DNA of 17,506 nucleotides from positions 1-17,506 of the forward strand of contig VMTI01000197.1 in the NCBI GenBank assembly GCA_013791675.1, given 5' to 3'. The translations under genes were made by a program, and so were the position numbers. Position 1 is the first letter of the stretch, and the number at the start of each line of letters is the position of its first letter. Positions 8,904 to 15,060 of the stretch are shown here, piece after piece. The notes below the pieces were generated by a model. That model searched no databases. It saw nothing but the letters and a program-made list of their open reading frames with translations, and was not told where the DNA came from. Origin of the DNA: a bacterium (GTDB lineage Bacteria > CG03).

Positions 8904-9890
8904 TTACTTCAAAAGCCCCCGGATGATGAGGGCGACGGATTCTTTTTCACTTAATCCACGGGCCATAAGAGTTTGAAGCTGTTTGGAATCAACGCTTCCT
9001 ATCGCGGCTTCGTGCGTTATGCGGGCTTGGGGGTGGCTCACCTCCACGACGGGTGTGGCTGATGCGGCAGCTTTATCCTGCACTATTTCCTTGCAGTCGA
9101 CATGGCCGCGGGCGCCGGCTGCGGAGGCTGTGAGCTTGTTGTATATGTCGGCTCTGGCAGAATCCCTGACGGCTATGCGGGAATTTAAAAATCCCCGTGA
9201 ATTTTCTCCGTTCAGATGGCCTGTTTCATTTATTCTGATAATATCATTTGCGTATCCGCTTATTCTGGCCGTCATCTCAAGAGAGCTGTCCTCGCCGCAG
9301 TTTGTTTCATAATTTATGTCAATCAGCCCGACCCTGCCTTTTATAAGTTCAAATTCCGTAGCAAAACGCGCCCCCTTTTCCAGATTAACTTTCGCTTTAG
9401 GATAAACTTTTGTGCCGCCGCCGCCGCCGTGCACATGCCTTTCAAAATATCTGTATTCCGCGCCTTCCTCTATATTTATTTTCGCGTCCATTATGTGGGT
9501 TATATCCAGCGCATTGGGAAAACTGCAGTGCGCGATTATGGATATTTTTGAATTTTTCCCGCAGTTGACGTCCATAAGTATTTTCTGTATCCCTTTTTCA
9601 GGCAGCATGCCGAAGCATATCTGAACGGGGTTCTCTATAATCGTGCCATCTTTGATTTTTATTACCGCTCTTATACCGTCTTTCATCTCGTTTACATCCA
9701 TTTTTAATCCCGGCACAAGATGCGCCCCCAGCACTTTGTTGTGATGAACCACAAGATGAGCCGTGTGGGTGTCATGCAGCTCGGCGGGCTTTTTGTTTAT
9801 TGAAGCAAGAAGTTCTTCCAGAGCCGAAGTTGGAAGTGCGCCGTGGCGTGCTGGAAGTCCACCGAGGCGTAACTTTTTTTTATTTATCAT
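8904..9890 (-). CDS. smsB: SufB/SufD-family Fe-S scaffold, SMS-type (SmsB-like)
   Basis: 328 residues, much shorter than E. coli SufB (about 495) and close to the single SufB-like protein of the two-gene SUF-like minimal system (SMS). It builds Fe-S clusters with the ATPase encoded just upstream. The SufBD beta-helix core is recognisable and the conserved end is strong: DCKEIVQD with C266, then HPQARITHEAAIG with H293/E294, then RGLSEKESVALIIRGLLK. C266 and E294 match in position the cluster-site Cys405 and Glu434 of E. coli SufB, so this behaves as a B-type, not D-type, subunit. A histidine/glycine-rich patch (HVHGGGGG, 152-159) is unusual. No SufD, SufS, SufU or SufE gene is nearby. ATG 9890 overlaps the sufC-like gene by 11 bases. 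Confidence 0.85.
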   Translation of the reverse strand: MINKKKLRLGGLPARHGALPTSALEELLASINKKPAELHDTHTAHLVVHHNKVLGAHLVPGLKMDVNEMKDGIRAVIKIKDGTIIENPVQICFGMLPEKGIQKILMDVNCGKNSKISIIAHCSFPNALDITHIMDAKINIEEGAEYRYFERHVHGGGGGTKVYPKAKVNLEKGARFATEFELIKGRVGLIDINYETNCGEDSSLEMTARISGYANDIIRINETGHLNGENSRGFLNSRIAVRDSARADIYNKLTASAAGARGHVDCKEIVQDKAAASATPVVEVSHPQARITHEAAIGSVDSKQLQTLMARGLSEKESVALIIRGLLK

Positions 9891-10632
9891 AAGGTATTCC
9901 CTGTTCGGCTATATATTTGAGATCGCAGGGCATGCATTTATCATGGAAATAAGAGCTTATTTTTTCCGACGAGCCCGAATCCCTTATGCCGCCGTGGCAC
10001 ATAAGAAAAGCCTTTTGCGAGTGTTTAAGCACTTCAAGGCTGTGAGTTATCAGTATAATGCTGCTGCCTTTTCGCTTGAGTGTCTGTATCACTTCAAACA
10101 TTTTATCCAGCGCTTCAATATCAATTCCCGAATCCGGCTCGTCCAGCAGGGTCAGCTTAGGTTCCATGACGAGGATTGAGGCTATTTCCACTCTTTTTCT
10201 TTCGCCGCCGCTGAGGGTTTTGTCGCAGCCTCTGTGAAGATAATTTCCGGGATTGAGCCCCACCGCGTTCATCGCGTATTCCATGTTTCCTTTTTTTTTG
10301 TCTTTGGCCGAGGCCATGAGATAGTCGCTTATGCTTATGCCCTCAAAGCGCGCGGGTTCCTGCCAGCCCAGGGTTATACCCAGTTTTGCGCGTTTATCAG
10401 CGGCTAAATTTTTTATGGACTTTCCTTCAAAAAGTATATCTCCGTCAATGTTTCTAAAATCAGGCAGCCCCATGAGTGCGGACGCGAGCGTGGATTTTCC
10501 GGCGCCGTTGGGGCCGACGATCGCGTATATTATGCCCGCTTCAAAAACAGCGTTTATACCGTTGAGTATGGTTTTGCCGCCCAGTTTTAAACTGAGATTT
10601 TTTAATTCAAGTATATTTTCAGTTTTGTTCAT
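9880..10632 (-). CDS. smsC: SufC-like Fe-S assembly ABC ATPase, SMS-type (SmsC-like)
   Basis: 250 residues. A cytosolic ABC-type ATPase that drives the SufB-like partner in Fe-S cluster assembly. Visible motifs are Walker A GPNGAGKST (40-48), signature LSGGERKR (140-147), Walker B with the SufC-specific LLDEPDSGIDIEAL (162-175) and switch H197. The ERKR after SGG and DSGxDI separate SufC from transporter ATPases. The C-terminus carries a CMPC pair (C233, C236), not usual in classical SufC. First gene of a minus-strand operon with the SufB-like gene (11-base overlap) and the Ogg2 gene. ATG 10632 has no clear Shine-Dalgarno and lies five bases after a possible -10 box. Confidence 0.9.
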   Translation of the reverse strand: MNKTENILELKNLSLKLGGKTILNGINAVFEAGIIYAIVGPNGAGKSTLASALMGLPDFRNIDGDILFEGKSIKNLAADKRAKLGITLGWQEPARFEGISISDYLMASAKDKKKGNMEYAMNAVGLNPGNYLHRGCDKTLSGGERKRVEIASILVMEPKLTLLDEPDSGIDIEALDKMFEVIQTLKRKGSSIILITHSLEVLKHSQKAFLMCHGGIRDSGSSEKISSYFHDKCMPCDLKYIAEQGIPYDK

Positions 10633-10637
10633 CCCGC

Positions 10638-10666
10638 ATTAAACAAAAAAACACCGCGCAATTCAA
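10638..10666 (-). promoter_or_regulatory. Candidate promoter of the smsCB-ogg operon
   Basis: On the minus strand, TTGAAT (10666-10661) and TTTAAT (10643-10638) are separated by exactly 17 bases, and ATG 10632 follows five bases later. The -35 box matches consensus in 4 of 6 positions and the -10 box in 5 of 6. The RNA start would fall at the start codon, so the mRNA may be leaderless. Confidence 0.45.
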
Positions 10667-10709
10667 CCGGAGCATTTGGAATTGGGAAGCCTTATCTGCG
10701 ATCTGTGTG

Positions 10710-10738
10710 TTGACACAAAGTTTTTTTTATCATATATT
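10710..10738 (+). promoter_or_regulatory. Strong sigma70-type promoter for the beta-barrel/def/fmt genes
   Basis: Perfect TTGACA at 10710-10715, a 17-base spacer rich in T, and TATATT at 10733-10738 (5 of 6 consensus). The expected RNA start is about 10745, and a GGAGAG ribosome site at 10743-10748 precedes ATG 10756 by seven bases, giving a very short leader. A small inverted repeat (TGTGT-TG-ACACA, 10706-10717) covers the -35 box and could be an operator. Confidence 0.72.
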
Positions 10739-10755
10739 TTGCGGAGAGAAATAAA

Positions 10756-11397
10756 ATGACGAAAATATCAAAAATACAAAAAAAATTGTTAATTAAATAC
10801 ACGTTTTTGGCGTTTGTGTTTGTAAATCGCTCTTTCGCGCAGGACCCGCTCGCGCCTTCCTGCGAATCCAGACTTTCTCCGGTGCAGGCGGGAATTGTGA
10901 TGGAATGGAATAATTATTCATCACGGGATTTCGGAAGCGGCTTCAGAAGCGGAAAATATTTTCTCAGAGCCAGAAAATATTCGTTCCCTTATCTTTACGG
11001 AATCAAGCTCGGCAGGGAAAATATTTTTGAGCCCGGAGATTTATCGCTTGCCGCGCTGGGCGCCGAATTTTCTTATGTGTTTGTGGAAGACAGCATTATA
11101 ACCCCGACCATTATGACGGGCGGAGAAGTTTCTTATTCCAGAAATTTTGACAACAGGGCAATTACAGGCGGCTCGCTGCACGCGCTTTTTTCAAAGGAAG
11201 CGGGAAAAATCATGCCCTATTTCGGGCCGGAACTTAAATATGTGAAATTAACCGGCACCGGCCTTTCTGCTGATTCGCTGAAGTTTAATTTTATTCTGGG
11301 GGTGAAATTTTACACCTATCCGGGGGCAAGCTATGGCATAAACTTTTCACTTGGAAGTCTCGGCGGCTGGGGTATTTATTTCAATAACTCATGGTAG
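10756..11397 (+). CDS. Exported protein of unknown function, probable outer-membrane beta-barrel
   Basis: 213 residues; no family recognised. The N-terminus has lysines, a hydrophobic core (YTFLAFVFV) and a likely signal-peptidase site at SFAQ (about residue 29), so it is exported. The mature part of about 185 residues consists of alternating polar/aromatic strands separated by Gly/Asn/Asp turns (SLAALGAEFSYVF, TPTIMTGGEVSYS, SLKFNFILGVKFY, ASYGINFSLGS). It ends in an aromatic residue (YFNNSW), as many outer-membrane barrels do; an eight-strand barrel would fit. It is the first gene after a strong promoter and overlaps def by seven bases, so the two are transcribed together. The functional link with def is unclear. 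Confidence 0.7.
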   Translation: MTKISKIQKKLLIKYTFLAFVFVNRSFAQDPLAPSCESRLSPVQAGIVMEWNNYSSRDFGSGFRSGKYFLRARKYSFPYLYGIKLGRENIFEPGDLSLAALGAEFSYVFVEDSIITPTIMTGGEVSYSRNFDNRAITGGSLHALFSKEAGKIMPYFGPELKYVKLTGTGLSADSLKFNFILGVKFYTYPGASYGINFSLGSLGGWGIYFNNSW

Positions 11398-11903
11398 AGG
11401 AAGTGATCGTATACGGAGCCCCGGTTTTGAGGAAGCGCGCGAAAAAAATAAAAAATGTCGGCGCGAGCGTAAAAAAAATGCTGCGTGACATGGCCCAGAC
11501 AATGATTGAGTCCGGCGGAGTCGGCCTCGCCGCGCCGCAGATAGGAATTTCGCTTCGTGCGGCGGTTATAAATACGACAGGCGGGGAAGATGATTTTATC
11601 TATGTTATAAACCCGGTCATAGAATCATCGTCGGGTAAAATTCTTATGAAAGAAGGGTGCTTGAGCATTCCCGGAATTTTTGAGAACGTTAAAAGGCCTG
11701 AATTTGTCCGGGTGCGGTCGCTGAATATGGAAGGCGAAGAGCAGATAATAGAAACGAACGGTATGGAAGCCCGGGCTCTTCAGCATGAAATAGATCACCT
11801 CAACGGAGTGCTTTTCACGGACAAAATCCCCCTCTATAGAAAACTTTTCATTACCAGAGCTCTTTTGAGACTAAAAGCAGGCAAAAAGGCGTTTGAAAAA
11901 TGA
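11391..11903 (+). CDS. def: Peptide deformylase
   Basis: 170 residues, normal family length. It removes the formyl group from the N-terminal methionine of new proteins in the cytosol. All three metal-site motifs are intact: GVGLAAPQIG (43-52), EGCLS with metal ligand C90, and QHEIDHLNG with ligands H132 and H136 and catalytic E133. ATG 11391 lies inside the end of the previous gene (7-base overlap) without a clear ribosome site, suggesting coupled translation. The def stop overlaps the fmt start (ATGA), the common def-fmt order in bacteria. Confidence 0.97.
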   Translation: MVEEVIVYGAPVLRKRAKKIKNVGASVKKMLRDMAQTMIESGGVGLAAPQIGISLRAAVINTTGGEDDFIYVINPVIESSSGKILMKEGCLSIPGIFENVKRPEFVRVRSLNMEGEEQIIETNGMEARALQHEIDHLNGVLFTDKIPLYRKLFITRALLRLKAGKKAFEK

Positions 11904-12802
11904 GAGTTATTCTTTTTTCAACGTCTTCTGATTTTATCAATACTATTCCCGCGGCTCTTCGCGGGGCAGGATGTGAAGTGAAGGCCATTGTGTGCGGCGG
12001 ATTTTCCCGCGTTGATAGTGACGCGCTGAAACTTTCAGGTATTCAAACGCTTCCCGCCGATGATGTGAATTCCCCGGATTTTATAGAAAAACTAAAAAGT
12101 TTCCGGCCTGATTTATTTATTGTTGTTGCGTTCGGCAGAATATTTTCTGAAGATTTGCTTGCTGTTCCGCGGCTGGGCGCGGTTAATATACATTTTTCTC
12201 TTCTGCCCGCCTACAGGGGAGCGGCGCCTATTGAATGGGCTGTTTTTAACGGTGAAAAACGCACGGGCATTACAGTGTTTAAAATAAAAAAAGAACTTGA
12301 CGCCGGAGATATAATAAACGCGAAAAGTTTTGATATATCCGACGGTGAGCAGGCTCATGCTCTTTACCGTCGTCTCTCGGCCGCGGCGGGGGATGTTATA
12401 ACCGAAACCATTAATTTGATTTCAAAGCCGGATTTCAAGGCCATGCCTCAGACCGGCGCGGTTTCCTATGCGAGGCGGCTTGAAAAAAAAGACGGCGTCG
12501 CGGATTTCAGAAAAGATACAGCTGATTTGATATACAGAAAAGTGCTTGCTTTTTCAGGCAAGATAAATGTTTCGGTGATGATACACGGCGAGAGGATTAT
12601 AATAAAGGAGGCCATTGTCATCAGGAACACCGGCGCATCCGTTCCGGGGACAATATATTCTCTCGTGAAAAATAAAGGTTTTAGTGTTAACTGCGCGGAC
12701 GGCGCGGTTATGATCGTTTCCATCCAGCCGGAAGGAAAAAAAACGATGGGCGGATGGGAATTTGTTATAGGCCGCAGGCTTTCGCCGGGCGACAAAATCT
12801 AA
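11900..12802 (+). CDS. fmt: Methionyl-tRNA formyltransferase
   Basis: 300 residues, slightly shorter than the usual 310-315. It transfers formyl from 10-formyl-tetrahydrofolate to Met-tRNA for translation initiation. The catalytic segment VNIHFSLLPAYRGAAPIEWA carries N96 and H98, and LDAGD carries D134; N-to-D spacing (38) equals that of the E. coli enzyme. The C-terminal tRNA-binding domain is present (YARRLEKKDGVADF, then the beta-barrel part), with the last region somewhat short. Its ATGA start overlaps def. It converges on hemW with only ten bases between the two stops, and no terminator is visible there. Confidence 0.96.
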   Translation: MRVILFSTSSDFINTIPAALRGAGCEVKAIVCGGFSRVDSDALKLSGIQTLPADDVNSPDFIEKLKSFRPDLFIVVAFGRIFSEDLLAVPRLGAVNIHFSLLPAYRGAAPIEWAVFNGEKRTGITVFKIKKELDAGDIINAKSFDISDGEQAHALYRRLSAAAGDVITETINLISKPDFKAMPQTGAVSYARRLEKKDGVADFRKDTADLIYRKVLAFSGKINVSVMIHGERIIIKEAIVIRNTGASVPGTIYSLVKNKGFSVNCADGAVMIVSIQPEGKKTMGGWEFVIGRRLSPGDKI

Positions 12803-12812
12803 AAAATTTCAG

Positions 12813-13853
12813 TCAGAGTTCGACTATTATGGAGTTTGACAGCAGCCAGCCTTTTTCCGTGAAGATTGTTTTAGCGCCGTTTTTTTTCATCCATCCGGGG
12901 GCTATAAATTTCTCATGGGTTTTTCTGTAAGGGATGCCTTCAAGCATTCTCAGCGCGAGGAATTTCTTTTCAAAGTTTATTTGTTTTTTAGTCAGAATCT
13001 CTTCGGATTTTTTAAGTGGGCTCAGCAGGTAGTTGTTCAAGTGGGCGCCTGTAAGGCGTTTATTTCCGAACGAAGATACGGCACCGGCGCCGAGCCCGGC
13101 GTAAGCGCCCCGTCCCCAGTAATTGAGATTATGCGCTGATTGTTTTCCGGGCCTGGCGAAATTTGATATTTCATAATGGCAATAGCGCGCTTTTTTCAAT
13201 TCCCGGCAGAGTGTTCGGTACATTGCCGCGATTATCTCCTCCGCGGGCGTCGGTTCTTTCAGTATATTTTTCCTGTTTGAAGGCGGCGTATAAATATATG
13301 CGGAGATGTGTTCCGGAGAAAGGGCTGTTATTCTGTTTAATGTATCCGCAAAAGTTTTTTTATCCTGTCCGGGGAAGCCGTATATGATATCTGTGTTTAT
13401 ATTATTAAAACCGGCGAGCCTGGCGGCGATAAAAAGTTTTTCAGCGTCTTCAGGGGAATGTTCCCTGCGCGCTTTTTTTAAAAGTTTTGCGTCAAGAAAC
13501 TGAATTCCTATAGAAAGGCGGTTGACGCCGTTTTCGCCGAGGAACGATAAAATATTTTTGTTCGCCGAGCGGGGGTTCACCTCCACTGTTATTTCGCAAT
13601 TCTTTGAAAAACGGAAGCGTCTCCGCAGAATAGCGAAAAGAGACGCGAACTCGCGGCGTTTGAAAACGGATGGCGTGCCGCCGCCGATGTAAAGGCTTTT
13701 TATTTCTCCGCACAAGCTCTGGAAATAGATAGCGTCTTTCTCCAGCGCCTGAATATACGCGCCCTTCTGCGAAAGATTCGTTTGAGAATAGAAATCGCAG
13801 TAAGAGCACCTTCGGCGGCAGAAGGGCAAATGTATGTAAAGTGAATGAATCAT
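12813..13853 (-). CDS. hemW: Radical SAM heme chaperone HemW (coproporphyrinogen oxidase-like)
   Basis: 346 residues. The N-terminus MIHSLYIHLPFC fixes the start at 13853. The 4Fe-4S/SAM site CRRRCSYCDF (C12, C16, C19) lacks the fourth cysteine found in HemN, which favours HemW, a heme-binding chaperone, over oxygen-independent coproporphyrinogen oxidase. GGGTPS follows at 57-62, then GFPGQDKKTF, ISAYIYTPP, YEISNFARPG and HNLNYWGRGAYAGLGAGA, all typical of HemW. It needs a Fe-S cluster, as supplied by the assembly operon in this window. The gene begins 11 bases after the tRNA-Thr 3' end with no Shine-Dalgarno, so it is probably co-transcribed with that tRNA. No heme-synthesis gene is adjacent. 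Confidence 0.92.
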   Translation of the reverse strand: MIHSLYIHLPFCRRRCSYCDFYSQTNLSQKGAYIQALEKDAIYFQSLCGEIKSLYIGGGTPSVFKRREFASLFAILRRRFRFSKNCEITVEVNPRSANKNILSFLGENGVNRLSIGIQFLDAKLLKKARREHSPEDAEKLFIAARLAGFNNINTDIIYGFPGQDKKTFADTLNRITALSPEHISAYIYTPPSNRKNILKEPTPAEEIIAAMYRTLCRELKKARYCHYEISNFARPGKQSAHNLNYWGRGAYAGLGAGAVSSFGNKRLTGAHLNNYLLSPLKKSEEILTKKQINFEKKFLALRMLEGIPYRKTHEKFIAPGWMKKNGAKTIFTEKGWLLSNSIIVEL

Positions 13854-13864
13854 TTTTTAAAAAA

Positions 13865-13937
13865 AGCCCGAGAGCGGAATCGAACCGCTGACCTGCTCAT
13901 TACGAGTGAGCTGCTCTACCAGCTGAGCTACCCGGGC
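13865..13937 (-). tRNA. tRNA-Thr (anticodon CGU)
   Basis: A 73-base cloverleaf on the minus strand. The acceptor stem GCCCGGG/CTCGGGC pairs fully with one G-U; D arm, anticodon stem GCTCA/TGAGC and T stem AGCGG/CCGCT are intact. The seven-base anticodon loop CTCGTAA gives anticodon CGT, reading ACG threonine codons. The discriminator base is U and CCA is not encoded: seven T follow the stem. It lies 11 bases before hemW on the same strand. Confidence 0.95.
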
Positions 13938-13948
13938 ATAAAAATTTA

Positions 13949-13966
13949 GCAGCGCGGAGGCGCTGC
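13949..13966 (-). other. Perfect hairpin in the tRNA-Thr leader
   Basis: GCAGCGC and GCGCTGC pair over seven bases around a four-base loop. On the minus strand a T-rich stretch (TAAATTTTTAT) follows just before the tRNA. It lies between the predicted minus-strand RNA start near 13993 and the tRNA 5' end at 13937. It could be a leader structure, a processing signal or a weak terminator; nothing upstream on that strand needs terminating. Confidence 0.55.
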
Positions 13967-13990
13967 GGATACCGTAATCTAATGCACTCA

Positions 13991-14019
13991 TTAACAGAAA
14001 TTATAATTTTTGCTATCAT
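13991..14019 (+). promoter_or_regulatory. Promoter for the gene at 14028, predicted leaderless
   Basis: TTAACA (13991-13996), 17-base spacer, TATCAT (14014-14019). The expected start point is only zero to two bases before ATG 14028, and no Shine-Dalgarno is present, so translation would begin at the 5' end of the RNA. Confidence 0.5.
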
Positions 14020-14028
14020 AATTTGCAA
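14000..14028 (-). promoter_or_regulatory. Promoter for tRNA-Thr and hemW
   Basis: On the minus strand TTGCAA (14028-14023) and a perfect TATAAT (14005-14000) are 17 bases apart. The predicted RNA start is near 13993, giving a leader of about 56 bases before the tRNA. It overlaps almost completely with the promoter on the plus strand, and its -35 box reaches the first base of the start codon at 14028. Confidence 0.55.
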
Positions 14029-14504
14029 TGACTAAAACAGATAAGATATGGCTTTTGACGGCGCTTCCGCTTTTTGGGGCGATGCTTATAATTATGACGA
14101 GGGTGTTCTCTTATGATAAGAGTGTCGCGGGCCAAATTGAAATCAAAACCGTCAAATACACCATAGAGCTTAACGGCGGAAAATTCAGAAGCTTTTGGAG
14201 GAATTTTTACAAAATACAGAAAGAATCTCCCGGCAAACCTCTTTTTATAAGGGTGGTGTCGCCCCCGGATATGATATACGCCATGGTCAATTTTGATATA
14301 AAGGGGATAGACCCGGCTAAGGCGGATTTATCCGGTGCCGCTTTTACGGAAATAAATAAATACGCCGACGGTATAAAATTTACGATAAGGGCTGGCAGCA
14401 GGAAAAACATAATTTTGCGCATACAGGAAATATCCCGTCAGACCTCCGGACTGACACCCCTTTTACAAAAAAGGGAAATTCAAATGCCGAGTTCAGAACG
14501 GTGA
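14028..14504 (+). CDS. Small membrane-anchored protein of unknown function
   Basis: 158 residues; no family recognised. One hydrophobic segment near the N-terminus (about 8-25, WLLTALPLFGAMLIIMT) would anchor it in the inner membrane or act as an uncleaved signal, with the rest outside. The remainder is a mixed alpha/beta domain rich in Lys/Ile (EIKTVKYTIELNGGKF, FIRVVSPPDMIYAMVNFDI). The last residues, from about 136 on (ending PLLQKREIQMPSSER), are encoded by a two-hairpin repeat and its flank, so the native C-terminus may be shorter. The BFN gene starts four bases after the stop. The ATG at 14028 follows a predicted promoter directly. Confidence 0.7.
   Translation: MTKTDKIWLLTALPLFGAMLIIMTRVFSYDKSVAGQIEIKTVKYTIELNGGKFRSFWRNFYKIQKESPGKPLFIRVVSPPDMIYAMVNFDIKGIDPAKADLSGAAFTEINKYADGIKFTIRAGSRKNIILRIQEISRQTSGLTPLLQKREIQMPSSER
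14434..14486 (+). repeat. Two-hairpin repeat element, copy 1
   Basis: CCC is followed by hairpin 1 (14437-14455: GTCAGACC / GGACTGAC with one A-A mismatch, loop TCC). Hairpin 2 then follows (CCCCTTTT from 14457, pairing with AAAAAAGGG) and the tail AAATT. The same order recurs at 15541-15585. It lies at the 3' end of the unknown gene and is read as protein. Confidence 0.6.
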
Positions 14505-14508
14505 TTTT

Positions 14509-14985
14509 ATGATAGAAGTTGAGGTGATGAGAGTTTTTTTTGATTTTGTTTCCGCCTCGGCGATGGTAATACTTGTTAACAAGGAAGGGGACAAAGTTAT
14601 GCCTATATGGATAGGAGTTTTTGAGGCGCAGTCCATACAGAGCGCTCTTGACGGAGAATCTTTTAAAAGGCCGATGACGCACGATCTTCTGAAAAACGTC
14701 ATAGCGGCTTCAGGGGGAAAGCTGGATTATGTACTCATATCCAAAGTGATAGACAACACTTTTTATAGCCGCATATATATAGAGCGCCTCGGCGCGGAGA
14801 CGGATATTGACGCGCGGCCATCGGACGCTTTATGTATGGCCGTTAAGACCGGCGCGAAAATATTTGTTGATGACAGGATATATGATAAATTTGAGCCGAG
14901 GGTTGATTTTGAAAAAAAACTTAAGAATGATTTTTACAGTATGTTTCTCGGCAGCATCAATAAGAATGAACTGAAAAAAGCGTAA
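14509..14985 (+). CDS. BFN/DUF151 family protein (bifunctional nuclease domain)
   Basis: 158 residues. The BFN domain covers residues 1-130: VMPIWIGVFEAQSIQSAL (30-47), RPMTHDLLKNVI (54-65), NTFYSRIYI (83-91) and IDARPSDALCMAV (100-112), all family hallmarks. Plant and bacterial members have been reported to have nuclease activity; others act in stress or translation-linked roles, so the biochemical role here is open. The normal alanine/aliphatic position before AV is Cys-Met here. ATG 14509 follows GGTGA and starts four bases after the previous gene. coaD follows downstream on the same strand. Confidence 0.9.
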   Translation: MIEVEVMRVFFDFVSASAMVILVNKEGDKVMPIWIGVFEAQSIQSALDGESFKRPMTHDLLKNVIAASGGKLDYVLISKVIDNTFYSRIYIERLGAETDIDARPSDALCMAVKTGAKIFVDDRIYDKFEPRVDFEKKLKNDFYSMFLGSINKNELKKA

Positions 14986-15020
14986 TGGCGGAGCGAAGCG
15001 GTGAAAAAAACAAAAAGTAA

Positions 15021-15040
15021 ATTAAAAAAAAGGGGAATTC
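15021..15040 (+). repeat. Possible remnant of the two-hairpin repeat (right end only)
   Basis: AAAAGGGGAATTC with flanking A tracts matches the right end of the repeat copy at 15572-15585 (AAAAGGGGAATTTT). No left hairpin is present. It lies between the BFN gene and coaD. Because the motif is short and A-rich, chance similarity is possible. Confidence 0.25.
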
Positions 15041-15060
15041 TAAACAAAAATGGGAAGCTC

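Noticed and set aside
12803..12812. Terminator between fmt and hemW
   Set aside because: Only ten bases separate the two stop codons and no hairpin with a T run is visible.
13492..13809. Second minus-strand frame overlapping hemW
   Set aside because: It lies in another frame of hemW, whose radical SAM motifs are unambiguous; the product is low in any structure.
15001..15060. GTG start giving CoaD a 20-residue Lys-rich N-terminus
   Set aside because: CoaD proteins begin right before the YPGSFDP motif. ATG 15061 gives exactly that, while the extra part is A-rich and resembles repeat debris.
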